Shown here: positions 25,331 through 33,953 of the stretch, one piece after another
Layout of the letters: each line of letters begins with the position of its first letter
Numbering within the stretch: the first letter of the stretch is position 1
Assembly (NCBI RefSeq): GCF_047238185.1
Contig: NZ_JBDFMI010000003.1
Location: 62,001 to 126,000, forward strand
Reading direction: 5' to 3'
Source of the DNA: Bacillus_AD sp047238185
GTDB lineage: Bacteria; Bacillota; Bacilli; Bacillales; DSM-1321
DNA: 64,000 nucleotides
The notes under the pieces: generated by a model
Seen by the model: the letters and a program-made list of their open reading frames with translations, nothing else
Databases searched by the model: none
What the model was told of the DNA's origin: nothing
Position numbers and translations under genes: made by a program

Positions 25331-25860
25331 ATTATCACCTCATATTATAGTATAACTTACAGATATGGAACTGGTATGGAGATACTGCTTATATGCTTAA
25401 ATACTTAAATGCTTAAATGATAACATATTACTATCTATACTCTGCTGCTTCCACGTAATCGACTTCCACTCCTTTGCAATAAAAAAACTCTACATCCAAT
25501 TGTGACGAGAGTTAATCATTATGATACCATCCTAATTCGCTATAGATAATAAAATAAAAGCTTCTCTTAGCATTAAATCTTGCTATTAAGAAACTTTGTA
25601 TATATGTTGATACCACATTTAATTATCCTATTTTAGTAAAAACCGCACTTACTTATGATACGGTTCATCGAAACTAATATTAAATCGATCCTAAACTCAG
25701 AATTCCTTATTGAACTATCCTGCCACGTTAGTAGCAAAAGAAAAAGCTGTCTAAAGGACAAACTTTGTATCAATTTTCCATCTGATTGCGATTGCATATG
25801 TTGTATTATGGATACCTTTGTTAAAGTAGTTCAAAGCTCCTCCTAAAAGCTTCTTGCCCA
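25331..25860 (-). other. intergenic stretch with GGGGCAG-like tail element (copy 4)
   Basis: At 25690-25765, read on the minus strand, TGTC-CTTTA-GACA forms a weak stem followed by CTTTTTCTTTTGCTACTAACG and GGCAGGATAGTTCAATAAGG. It is the fourth copy of the dispersed element. No gene seen in the rest. Confidence 0.45.
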
Positions 25861-26680
25861 GCCATTCGATTTTTGAATGGCTTTTCGTATAAAACTCCAC
25901 CGAATGGTTAAAATTTAAATAGGTCAGCCATGACCACCTATTATCAGCAATTCCTTACACCATTACGGGATTTGCTGATAACAACTATAATTTGCTTCGC
26001 TCAAGCTCTTCCTTTAACCTAGGGAAGAGTTTAAAACTGTCATTTTATTTTGCCCGATGCATATATTGGTATTGGCATAGAATTCCCTCCGATTTACTTT
26101 GAAATGGCGGGAATTTTTTTATTATCCAAGGAAATTTCTTTTCGGTTGTTTTTCACTGCATAAACAACAAAATAAAGGTAATAATGTATTTAGCAACATC
26201 ATCTAAGTGCTGTATATCAGAAGGAGGGGAATACTGCTTCCCTTCCAAGATAAAAAGTGTAGTGTCCTTCGTGAAAATATGGTATTTTAAGTTTAAATCC
26301 CGTTTCTCATCTTTTATAGATGGGATTTTTTATTCACAAAGGGATAATAAACTGCATATAATACATTACTTCTCTTACATCACCATTGTTCATTTCAACC
26401 TATCCAGATCATTGGGTAGGTTGTTTAATTTATCAATGGGTGTTCCAAGTGTTCCAAAGCTCCTTTATATGCATATAATGCTTAAGCAGGGGTTAGATAA
26501 GAATGCAAATCGAGGAGCAAGAAACCATTCCCCGAATGATTTTTTGTTTTTACTTTAAAACGGAGGAAGCTTTTTTATTCACAAAGGAGGAAAAAACCAC
26601 ATAATATACATACCTTCCATTTAAATTACCTTTTTTAACTCACCTATCCAAATCCCGGGATAGGTTTTTTCAATTGTGAT
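25861..26680 (+). repeat. run of terminator-like hairpins without genes
   Basis: Plus-strand hairpins with T tails lie at 25861-25888 (GCCATTC/GAATGGC), 26081-26120 (AATTCCC/GGGAATT), 26297-26330, 26523-26549 and 26643-26674 (CCTATCC/GGGATAGG, TTTTTTC). Further stems are at 25941-25981 (TTATCAGCA/TGCTGATAA), 26006-26030, 26222-26247 and 26398-26426. Two ~110-base stretches (26323-26432, 26568-26680) look like diverged tandem copies, each starting TTTTTTATTCACAAAGG and ending with an ACCTATCC hairpin. No convincing protein frame lies between them; a 124-codon frame at 26184 has no coding character. Confidence 0.5.
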
Positions 26681-26689
26681 ATAAAAATT

Positions 26690-27319
26690 TCATGCGCTAG
26701 TGTTTTGCAAATAATAACCATAGTTATATTTATCTTGCTTTGAGTTTGAAAAACTACTAGTAGGATGTGCCGTTTCAATTTTTTGACTTATTACCGCCAA
26801 TACCGCTCCCATTGCTTGCAGCCAGTTCCCAATCGTATTTATTATAGTACCTGAAGTATTACCCGATGGAAATTTACCTGCTACTACTTGGAACAATAAA
26901 CCAATTATTTGAAGTAAATTAGCGTATAAACCAACGATATTTGACAATGAAGGATATTGTTCCAACGAATATATTAGAGCTAATCCTGTTCCGACCGCTT
27001 GAATCGCATTTCCCTGGTTAAGCAAAGTCTGTTGTAAGATTGAACCTCTTTCTAGGATCAAATCAGCACCTATTTCCTCTAAGTTCCCTCCGACAATAAT
27101 ATAATTTCCTAATTTATTTAAGGAAAATACATTTTCATCATCGATTTGAATTCCTGTTCCTCCAACTTGAAGAATATCCCCTATGTTATCTAGATCATTC
27201 AAAAATGTTTGAGTAAAAAAGTTACTGGGTGTATTTCCAATCGCAGATAGGATTGTTCCGATTGCTTCCATCCATAAAGCAAAAGTTGTTAATTCTGTAA
27301 CTGTCTCTTTGATCACCAT
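26690..27319 (-). CDS. repetitive helical protein (DUF6944-like)
   Basis: A 209-residue protein built from about six repeats of ~22-30 residues with the pattern W/L-(E/Q)-x-(I/V/M)-G-x-x-L (ALWMEAIGTILSAIGNT, IGDILQVGGTGIQ, GNAIQAVGTGLAL, YANLLQIIGLLFQ, GNWLQAMGAVLAV). Hydrophobic and glycine-rich without a signal peptide. I associate this with DUF6944-type proteins of Bacillus (from memory). A frameshifted paralogue lies at 27689-28355. Function unknown. Confidence 0.75.
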   Translation of the reverse strand: MVIKETVTELTTFALWMEAIGTILSAIGNTPSNFFTQTFLNDLDNIGDILQVGGTGIQIDDENVFSLNKLGNYIIVGGNLEEIGADLILERGSILQQTLLNQGNAIQAVGTGLALIYSLEQYPSLSNIVGLYANLLQIIGLLFQVVAGKFPSGNTSGTIINTIGNWLQAMGAVLAVISQKIETAHPTSSFSNSKQDKYNYGYYLQNTSA

Positions 27320-27451
27320 CTAAATCACCTATAACAGTGTATACATATTCGCATTATTTGTTCAGATTCGTTCATCTTTCAACGGAAGTTTTGAACATAG
27401 ACAGATTTTTCACATATATATACATATACTTTTATTCAGGAGGAAAATGGA

Positions 27452-27646
27452 ATGCACACTACTAAAAATATTGATTTAATTGACTTAGTTAAAAGAATCG
27501 AAAGAAATATACTGGAACTAGCGGCAAAAGTTGAACCTTCTCAAAAATTAACGGAAAGCATCTCTAACTTATCAAGTTGTACTGATAAACTATGTGAATG
27601 TTTATTAAATTCCCCTAAGAAAACGATTAAGGAAAACAGTAACTAA
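27452..27646 (+). CDS. small soluble helical protein
   Basis: A 64-residue protein with AGGAGG before the ATG. It is mostly helical with three cysteines (SSCTDKLCECLLNS). It stands alone on the plus strand between the two repetitive-protein genes and is followed by its own terminator. No family recognised. Confidence 0.65.
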   Translation: MHTTKNIDLIDLVKRIERNILELAAKVEPSQKLTESISNLSSCTDKLCECLLNSPKKTIKENSN

Positions 27647-27656
27647 GCTTTATCAT

Positions 27657-27687
27657 GCCAGCACTTAATACAGTGTTGGCTTTTTAT
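27657..27687 (+). terminator. intrinsic terminator
   Basis: GCCAGCACT and AGTGTTGGC pair around TAATAC and are followed by TTTTTATC. Confidence 0.8.
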
Positions 27688-27688
27688 C

Positions 27689-28355
27689 TCAAGATTTATA
27701 TAAATTATAAGATAAATAAAAGGAATAATTGTATTTATCTAAGGAATCGTCCAAACGCTTAATTGTAAAAAATGGATTATTGATTTCTTGGCAAAGGGCT
27801 GCAAGAGTTGCCCCTAAAAATTGTATCCAATGTCCAACAGAATTTATTAGTTGGCCTTTTTCTCCTTCATAAATTCCTGAAATACTCTCAATACTTAATC
27901 CAATGATTTGCAAAGCGTCTGCATATACATCACATAAGCCTATCAATGAATCACTTTGACTTATTGATTCAATAAGTGCGAGACTGGTTGGTTCCAAGTG
28001 CTTGGATGGCAGTAGACTGAGTATATAAAAGTTCCTGTTTTTCAGAACCTCTATCTGGTCTAAAATTTGCATAGATTTCTTCTAATGTTCCTCCCGCAAT
28101 AACAATATTGCCATACTTATTCAATGTATAATATTTTTCATCGTCTATTTGTATTGCAGTTCCCCCGACTTGCAAGACATCACCAATAGCATCTATGTTA
28201 TACAATAGTTCCTCATATAGCACTTCGGTAGGAGTGTTACCTATAGCAGACAAAAAGGTTCCAAATGCCTCTATCCACAAACCAACCGTTGTTACAACTG
28301 TTTGATTTTCAAGCATTTGTTTCTGACTTGTTAAAGACTGCACTCCATTCACCAC
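27689..28355 (-). pseudogene. frameshifted paralogue of the repetitive helical protein
   Basis: The first 120 codons (28355 to about 27990) parallel the 26690 gene: LWIEAFGTFLSAIGNTPTE, IGDVLQVGGTAIQIDDEKYY, then STAIQALGT. The frame then reads NQSRTY and stops, while the +1 frame continues with SLALIESISQSDSLIGL, ADALQIIGLSIESI and GHWIQFLGATLAALCQEI to 27689, matching the rest of the paralogue. One base is missing or extra near 27985-28000. Either a pseudogene or an assembly error. Confidence 0.8.
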
Positions 28356-28424
28356 TTTACCTTTTCGCCTTATATACTGCTTAGTTCTTTATCCATATGA
28401 TTATTTGAAAATTGAGTTACAAAC

Positions 28425-28860
28425 TTACTCTTCTGTTTCCAAAAGTTCTGGATTGTCATAAATATTACCGATGATTTCGAAACCTTTGACGTCATAATCG
28501 GTTATTAAATCTGATATGCCGTGCGAAATACCCCTTGTGTTTTCATTTACTATATATTTCGTTAAATGAAAGGCAGCATCTTTCCCTCCCTGGGAAACTT
28601 CACCATAAACCGCAATCAGTATATTATTTGCTCCTTTTAGAGCCGTAACATTTGTAGTGATTGCTGACTTCCTCTGGCGAAAGAATATTTTACTCTTCCA
28701 GCGTTAGGATACGATTGCCACTGTATTTTCTTCTCTGTATACTTTATTAAACACGGTTCCTGTTTTGAGTACATTTGATTTGCATAAAGATGTAACATTA
28801 CTCTTCTAACGCCTGTACAGACCGTATCTATGATCCCTGTTTTATATGCTATATTAAAAG
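28425..28860 (-). pseudogene. broken gene of unknown function
   Basis: Read on the minus strand from about 28860, one frame gives GIIDTVCTGVRRVMLHLYAN, EPCLIKYTEKKIQWQSYPNA and GRVKYSFARGSQQS. After a one-base shift near 28670 another frame continues AITTNVTALKGANNILIAVY, EVSQGGKDAAFHLTKYIVNE and ends GNIYDNPELLETEE with a stop at 28425. Both parts look like coding sequence. No start with a ribosome-binding site and no family recognised. Confidence 0.55.
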
Positions 28861-28910
28861 AATGTAGTCCTTCTTATACTCTTTTCACTTGACAGTTCCA
28901 AATAATCTCC

Positions 28911-28945
28911 AAAAAAAGTAAGGATGCTTAATCTAGCATCCTTAC
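28911..28945 (-). terminator. intrinsic terminator
   Basis: GTAAGGATGC and GCATCCTTAC form a 10-bp perfect stem, followed on the minus strand by TTTTTTTGG. It closes the long minus-strand unit that runs from 33265 to 29064. Confidence 0.85.
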
Positions 28946-29063
28946 TTCACTCTTTAAATCCTTTATATTTCAGACAATCATTGTTCTATTTCGTTATATA
29001 GATTACTTTATTTTTCTATCTCTTTTTCCATATATTTATTACTTCATTCCTTTAAGATTTTCA

Positions 29064-29324
29064 TTATCTAAATGACTCTTGAAATTCTATTAAATTGTCC
29101 TCAGCTAAACATTTCAATGAATGTATTCGCACTAATCCATTTTTAAGACCAACTGTCACACGATACTGCAACTGATATGCATCAATCGTGATGGCATACA
29201 GAAAGCCTTTCTCCTGGCAACATTCTAGGTATTTTCCTTTTTCCTTCAAAACTTTTAGAAATTCACTCTTATTGGCATTAAAATAGCCTTGTAATCTATT
29301 TATTAATGAATGATTTTTTTTCAC
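29064..29324 (-). CDS. small hypothetical protein, last gene of recombination operon
   Basis: An 86-residue soluble protein starting with GTG behind GGGAG. It is basic at the start (KKNHSLINRLQGYFNANKS) and has two cysteines in CCQEKGF. No family recognised. A strong terminator follows. Confidence 0.6.
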   Translation of the reverse strand: MKKNHSLINRLQGYFNANKSEFLKVLKEKGKYLECCQEKGFLYAITIDAYQLQYRVTVGLKNGLVRIHSLKCLAEDNLIEFQESFR

Positions 29325-29362
29325 TTTTTGATTACTCCCTAAATTGATTTTTTTGGATAAAA

Positions 29363-29443
29363 TTAAAACGGATAGACAAGTTCTTTATTTGCAACAACTT
29401 GGTCTATTTCTGCTAATACTTTTTGGAATTCTTCTCTACTCAT
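29363..29443 (-). CDS. 26-residue peptide, coupled
   Basis: The frame MSREEFQKVLAEIDQVVANK ending ELVYPF has GGGGG nine bases before its ATG. The ATG overlaps the stop of the previous gene (ATGA), the usual sign of coupling in this operon. Confidence 0.45.
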   Translation of the reverse strand: MSREEFQKVLAEIDQVVANKELVYPF

Positions 29444-29622
29444 CGTATTTGCCCCCACTTCTGCATTCTACGCTCTGATAAGGCTTGCTGAATCTTTTCG
29501 TACGTAAAAGTCGTTAAAAGATCTTCCCGGCCTCTAGCAGATAATAAAAGCATCGCTACATAGCGTGTCTGTGGTTGTGACGAATTTATTTTTCCTTCTA
29601 AGAACTTTTCGATTGTTGTCAT
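29440..29622 (-). CDS. small hypothetical protein
   Basis: About 60 residues (TTIEKFLEGKINSSQPQTRY, then LLTTFTYEKIQQALSERRMQ). GCGAGG lies upstream. Its first base is shared with the stop of the preceding 25-residue frame, and its stop overlaps the next start. No family recognised. Confidence 0.55.
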   Translation of the reverse strand: MTTIEKFLEGKINSSQPQTRYVAMLLLSARGREDLLTTFTYEKIQQALSERRMQKWGQIR

Positions 29623-29699
29623 CACATATAACCTCGCTCTTTTAAAGATGTGAATTTTCCTTTTCCAACGATTTCTTTTGTAAGTGTTTGACTAGTCAT
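29622..29699 (-). CDS. 25-residue peptide, coupled
   Basis: The frame MTSQTLTKEIVGKGKFTSLK ending ERGYM starts at the third of three consecutive ATGs, which is best spaced from AAAGGGG. Its stop TGA overlaps the next gene's ATG. Confidence 0.45.
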   Translation of the reverse strand: MTSQTLTKEIVGKGKFTSLKERGYM

Positions 29700-29726
29700 C
29701 ATCATTCCCCTTTACATTTTCGATTT

Positions 29727-30050
29727 TTAAAGCTTTGTAGATTTTAGATACTCATTCATTTTTCGTTTGTCCTTAAAGAAACAAAGATGCCGGCCTTGAA
29801 CTAACGGCACAGCTCCCTCTGCTTCAATGTGAGCCATCACTTGTGGATGACTGGCCACAAAGTGTAGCGAATCATCTTGTCTGAAGGCTACGCCAGCCAT
29901 AAAGGATGATGTCTTCTTCAAAATCGTGATGCGTGCATGAAGAAGGAATTCACCCTCTCCATACATCACACCTAGAATTTCTTTTGAATAGACAGCTGAA
30001 TAGAACAATTTTCCTGCAACATTTTTAGATTTTTTATATATCGTTAACAT
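29727..30050 (-). CDS. hypothetical protein
   Basis: A 107-residue soluble, basic protein (MLTIYKKSKNVAGKLFYSAV ... KDKRKMNEYLKSTKL). AGAGGGAG precedes the ATG. It lies 15 bases downstream of the next gene in the operon. No family recognised. Confidence 0.65.
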   Translation of the reverse strand: MLTIYKKSKNVAGKLFYSAVYSKEILGVMYGEGEFLLHARITILKKTSSFMAGVAFRQDDSLHFVASHPQVMAHIEAEGAVPLVQGRHLCFFKDKRKMNEYLKSTKL

Positions 30051-30065
30051 TTAAAAATCTCCCTC

Positions 30066-30458
30066 TTACTTTTTTTGATAGTTTTCTGCTTTAACACTTC
30101 TGAATGACTTATTTCCAGTCTTTTGAGAACCGTATTGACTAAGCATTTGATCGCTATAGTTCAACCGTTTTAAGTCTTTGGCTGAAATAGAAAGATAATC
30201 AAATGGATTTAATCCATCGACCGCAATCATCCCCGCCAGAATCTTCAGACGTTCTGCACTAAACTCCCAGGTGGAGGCAGAAACAAAGTGATCCCACACT
30301 TTACCGTTCGCTTCAATAGGTCCATTAAGCTCTACATACGCCTTTAATTTCTCTTTCATTTGCTTAACGGCTTGTTCATATCGCTCCAATTGTTGCGCGA
30401 TCGCTACTGCATCCTCTACCTGCATCTTTTCTACTTTTTGATTTGTGTTATTCATCAT
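30066..30458 (-). CDS. phage-like hypothetical protein in the recombination operon
   Basis: A 130-residue protein. Residues ~10-50 form a coiled coil (VEKMQVEDAVAIAQQLERYE), followed by a small domain with GKVWDHFVSASTWEFSAERL. Its start overlaps the nuclease gene's stop by 4 bases. Proteins of this layout occur next to RecB-like nucleases in phages; the role is not known to me. Confidence 0.65.
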   Translation of the reverse strand: MMNNTNQKVEKMQVEDAVAIAQQLERYEQAVKQMKEKLKAYVELNGPIEANGKVWDHFVSASTWEFSAERLKILAGMIAVDGLNPFDYLSISAKDLKRLNYSDQMLSQYGSQKTGNKSFRSVKAENYQKK

Positions 30459-31237
30459 CTGACAAACACTCCTTCACCTTTTGATATATGTGGATACGTA
30501 CTGATACATTGAACGGAGAATGGACAATTGCTGCAGCCGGGATTTGATGTTGCCGGAAAGCAGGCCGCTAACGATTTCTTCTGTTCAAAGAAGTTAATTA
30601 ACGTTGCATGGATGTCCATCGCAAGATTGAATGCCCATTGCCGAGCTATTTCCATTTCCCTTTGTTTAAATAAGACCGTTTTGGCATTGTCCTTAAAATA
30701 GCGCAAAAAAAACAACGTCCCTGACACTTCGGTTACGTTGTACATTTGCGATATAGCCCAGGCATACAAAGCCAACTGCCTATTGTCCATGGGATCATAC
30801 ATGAAACGATTGGTTTTCCAATCCGTAAATGAATAGGTCCCGAAAATCTGCTTGAATACGTCTATATACCCCTGGACACGAATGGTATATTTCGGGTCTA
30901 AAGGCAATGTGAAGTGTTTCTCCACTTCAACGTTCAGACTGTGAGCTTCTCCTCTAACTACGTTTGACCGACGGAATAATGTTTCATACTCCACCAAATC
31001 TAACGGATAATAGTCCACTTCGGACCATCCTTCTAAAAGAGCCTCTTTATCCGTCTTTCCAAGCATTTTTTCTTCAATGGCTTTATGCACTGCCTTCCCT
31101 AATAGTAAGGGCAGTGAGTCGCTCTCTTCCTTTTTTTTAACATATTTAAGAAACCACCGGTAAGGGCAGTTCTCAAATAAAGTCAGTCTCGAAAAAGAGA
31201 CCGGCTGCTCTAGTAATTTTTTTAGATGACTATCCAT
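30455..31237 (-). CDS. PD-(D/E)XK nuclease with Fe-S cysteine motif (RecB/AddB/Cas4-like)
   Basis: A 260-residue nuclease. Catalytic elements in order: His51 in GKAVHKAIE, Asp126 in VQGYIDVF, Asp139-X-Lys141 in FTDWKT and Gln154 in RQLALYAW. Cys24 plus Cys235, Cys238 and Cys244 (C-X2-C-X5-C) match the [4Fe-4S] pattern of AddB and Cas4 nucleases. With the annealing protein upstream it should make single-stranded ends for recombination. All residues are intact. Confidence 0.9.
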   Translation of the reverse strand: MDSHLKKLLEQPVSFSRLTLFENCPYRWFLKYVKKKEESDSLPLLLGKAVHKAIEEKMLGKTDKEALLEGWSEVDYYPLDLVEYETLFRRSNVVRGEAHSLNVEVEKHFTLPLDPKYTIRVQGYIDVFKQIFGTYSFTDWKTNRFMYDPMDNRQLALYAWAISQMYNVTEVSGTLFFLRYFKDNAKTVLFKQREMEIARQWAFNLAMDIHATLINFFEQKKSLAACFPATSNPGCSNCPFSVQCISTYPHISKGEGVFVR

Positions 31238-31298
31238 TTGTTCACCTCAAACAAACTCCCTAAAAGGGAGTTGTTTTTCCCTTTTAAGACTGGATTGT

Positions 31299-32051
31299 TT
31301 ACGATGTTCTTCTATTTAAATGGCCGTTTATCTTCATGTGCTTCATGGTCATTTCTTTTGTATAAAGCAAAAAAATGATATTTAACAGCACTTGATCAAA
31401 ATCAAAATCATGTGTTAACAAACATGTCTTCCAGGCAGCTCGAGCAATGTGTATCGCTTCTTCTACCCATTCAGCCTTTTCTTCAGGCTCTTTAATAAAT
31501 TCAGCCATAATAAAAGAAAACAGCATGTTGACTTGTGATTGTTCACATGACTTTGATAAATAAACCAGCAATTCTTCCTTTCGGTCCTCTTGATTTTCAA
31601 GGCATGAAATAACCTGCAGCATGGCATAATGTTTCATTTTTTCAAAACGCTCATGGTCCTTCCATTCTTTGATGACTGCTTCTCGCTTCTTAAAAAAATC
31701 TACCCGGTTTTTTCGCTTATATTCAGCCCAGCCAATCTCTTTCAGCTGATTTGGTGAAAGCATATCAACAGGATGTGTATCTTTTCTTTGACCAAAGTAT
31801 TTCTGCTTAACCTCTAAATAAGACACACCAGTCAATTTGGATTCAAAATCCAATACTCCTCCATGTTCACCACACACCCAGCATTTAAAGACATTCGCAT
31901 CTTGATTAAGGGACAGTTTGTACTTCCCTTTTTTATTGGCATCACTTAAACAAAAAGGGCACTTGGCGTAAACCTCTTTTTTATGAAGAGAGCGAGGGTT
32001 GATTTCCAACCCTTGCTTTTGTGCAATGTCAATAATGGACGGTAAGCACAT
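31299..32051 (-). CDS. CHC2-type zinc-finger protein (DnaG N-terminal-like)
   Basis: About 250 residues. The first 75 form a primase-type zinc finger: Cys31, Cys34, Cys57 and Cys60 in CPFC...FKCWVCGEHGGVLDF. The rest is helical and charged and lacks a TOPRIM domain, so it is not a complete primase. The ATG at 32051 has AGGAG ten bases upstream. Located between the annealing protein and the nuclease, it probably binds single-stranded DNA. Confidence 0.8.
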   Translation of the reverse strand: MCLPSIIDIAQKQGLEINPRSLHKKEVYAKCPFCLSDANKKGKYKLSLNQDANVFKCWVCGEHGGVLDFESKLTGVSYLEVKQKYFGQRKDTHPVDMLSPNQLKEIGWAEYKRKNRVDFFKKREAVIKEWKDHERFEKMKHYAMLQVISCLENQEDRKEELLVYLSKSCEQSQVNMLFSFIMAEFIKEPEEKAEWVEEAIHIARAAWKTCLLTHDFDFDQVLLNIIFLLYTKEMTMKHMKINGHLNRRTS

Positions 32052-32071
32052 GATATTCATCTCCTTTACGA

Positions 32072-33265
32072 TCACACTGCTTTGGCCGTATGAACGAATG
32101 CAAACCCATTAATCTCTTCAATGTCAGCCATAAAAGTAGTACCAGGCACGTATTCGTCGAAAAGAGCGATTTTATCGTCTCCACGAGCGAATAATTCTCG
32201 CTGTTCATTTCCTTGCTTGTATTGAACACGCAAAAACTTCGTTTGGTTTCCTGATACACCCATATGAGCGCTCACAAATTCAAGCACGTTTTCTAATGGG
32301 ATCGCGGATGTTTCAGCCTTTTCTACCTGTTCCTCTGTCACCGGAGGATTCACTGGTTGCTTTTCATCTACTTGACCAGCATCCGTTTCTTCTTCCGAAA
32401 TGGGAATGATAGGAGGCTCAAAATCCTCCTTAGAAATTGGAGCCTTGGGCTTTTCTTCAGCCTTCGGTTTCTCTACAGGTATTTCTGCAGGTTGACTTTC
32501 AGCTTTAGTTTGAGCCGGCTTCACTTTTTCAGAAGGCTTTTTTACTTCCTTTTCGTATTTCTCGGTTTCGGCAGCTTCTCTTTTAGATGGTTGATCCTTC
32601 TGTTTACTCTCTTTTTGTTTACGAGCTGCTTCCAGTTCATCCGCCATAGAGACAGAGGAACTCGAAGCTTCCACATTCTGTTGACTCGTTGTTTGAGATG
32701 TGAAGTCATCTTGGATAATGTCATCTTCAGATGAGAAAACCACACCCAACGGGAACGTACGCTTAAGTGCTGTACTTTGAGCCACTTTTTCGATCATTGC
32801 AGACGGCATGGTATTCCAAACTGGATTTTTAGGGGAAAGGGCTGCATGATATTCAGCAAAGTCAGGGAAAACAAGCGTATTTCCACGTGTTTTCGTCTTA
32901 ACAACTGACCAGGCACCAATAATCTTTCCTCTTTTCGCTCCAAATTTATGAATTGGCACGCCTTCTACGACATCCACTTCAAAATGATCGCCTTCCCTTA
33001 CTACGCCCGATAAGATAGTTTGAAAATCATCTTGTCGCATAGCATATTTCAGATAGGCATCCCTTGAAATTAGGTACGAAACCCTTGGTCCATACTTCGT
33101 TTCAAATCGCTGAAAGGTGATATCCCCAAGCAATGGATTGAGACCATATTCCTCACATACTTCAATAAATGCACGCGAATCATGTTCGGTCGCTCTTGCA
33201 GCTTGAAGTTTAGTCGTCCAAATAAGTGATTTTTGTTCTTCCGTAAATGTTTTTAGTTTTGTCAT
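32072..33265 (-). CDS. RecT/Bet-like single-strand annealing protein
   Basis: About 397 residues. The N-terminal ~190 resemble phage Bet/RecT annealing proteins (FIEVCEEYGLNPLLGDITFQ, YLISRDAYLKYAMRQ, VWNTMPSAMIEKVAQSTALK, ending FSSEDDI). Then follows a Lys/Glu/Pro-rich linker of ~120 residues and a small C-terminal domain. The ATG at 33265 has GGAGGT upstream. First gene behind leader copy 2. The long linker and C-terminal domain are unusual for Bet. Confidence 0.88.
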   Translation of the reverse strand: MTKLKTFTEEQKSLIWTTKLQAARATEHDSRAFIEVCEEYGLNPLLGDITFQRFETKYGPRVSYLISRDAYLKYAMRQDDFQTILSGVVREGDHFEVDVVEGVPIHKFGAKRGKIIGAWSVVKTKTRGNTLVFPDFAEYHAALSPKNPVWNTMPSAMIEKVAQSTALKRTFPLGVVFSSEDDIIQDDFTSQTTSQQNVEASSSSVSMADELEAARKQKESKQKDQPSKREAAETEKYEKEVKKPSEKVKPAQTKAESQPAEIPVEKPKAEEKPKAPISKEDFEPPIIPISEEETDAGQVDEKQPVNPPVTEEQVEKAETSAIPLENVLEFVSAHMGVSGNQTKFLRVQYKQGNEQRELFARGDDKIALFDEYVPGTTFMADIEEINGFAFVHTAKAV

Positions 33266-33571
33266 GGTTAATGACCTCCATTTGATATTTTTGATATATA
33301 AAAAAAGCCCAATAAACGAGGGTTCATTGGGTTTTAGATAACACTTATTTAATTTTTGACAACAAAAAAGCCCAATGGGTACACCTATAGCAGGTATAAT
33401 CATTAGACTTTTGATTTATTTACTCATTTACACATTTCATATCTCCATTGTTCTGCACACCAAATAAGGTGGAAACATTCGAGATAACAACAGACGCACA
33501 TCCAACTTTCTTCTGCTCACCTAACGGTGGGAAGATACAGGGATTTTCAAAATTCATTAACTATTGTCAGT
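33266..33571 (-). promoter_or_regulatory. duplicated leader RNA, copy 2 (upstream of recombination operon)
   Basis: Almost base-for-base the same as 10452-10760, including both CACC/GGTG hairpin modules with GCAGAA tails and the three complementary segments (33378-33364, 33335-33324, 33313-33300). Here the middle segment reads AAAACCCAATG, so the terminator stem is interrupted by one unpaired C and should be weaker than in copy 1. The leader ends at the ribosome-binding site of the annealing-protein gene. Confidence 0.8.
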
Positions 33572-33597
33572 ATAGAACAGATAGAAAATGGATGCAA
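33569..33597 (-). promoter_or_regulatory. sigma-A promoter of leader copy 2
   Basis: -35 TTGCAT (33597-33592), 17-base spacer, -10 TATACT (33574-33569). Upstream of the -10 it shares no sequence with the promoter of copy 1. Confidence 0.75.
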
Positions 33598-33953
33598 GAC
33601 AATACATTCAGTATAAATAGGGGTAGCGTCAAGAAAATGCAAATTTCCAACGATACACCCATAAAAAGATAATAAGCGAGCTACTTAATAACCTAAGCTT
33701 TCAAGTCTACCTACTGAGTTACGGACAATGAAAACTTGTTTTTGTTTAACATAATAATCTTCACCCAAATCTTTAAATGTTTATTTCCTATTTCGCTTTT
33801 ACAAACTTTCTTTTTCCTGCCCTCTCGTTATGCCAAGGAATATTGTCTTATACAACTACCGCCCCTCACGAAAATAAATGCAATTTTTAAAAAAAGAAGG
33901 ATATTTATCTCTTTTGTCTAATTATTAAATTTAAAGAGGGGGGGGGGTATTCT
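33598..33953. other. intergenic stretch before the bacteriocin gene
   Basis: About 350 bases without a gene. It should hold the bacteriocin promoter, but I see no unambiguous -35/-10 pair. At its end ten G residues (33938-33947) form the Shine-Dalgarno of the next gene. Confidence 0.5.

Noticed and set aside
26184..26558. A 124-codon plus-strand frame
   Set aside because: It runs through several terminator hairpins, lacks a ribosome-binding site and its composition does not look coding.
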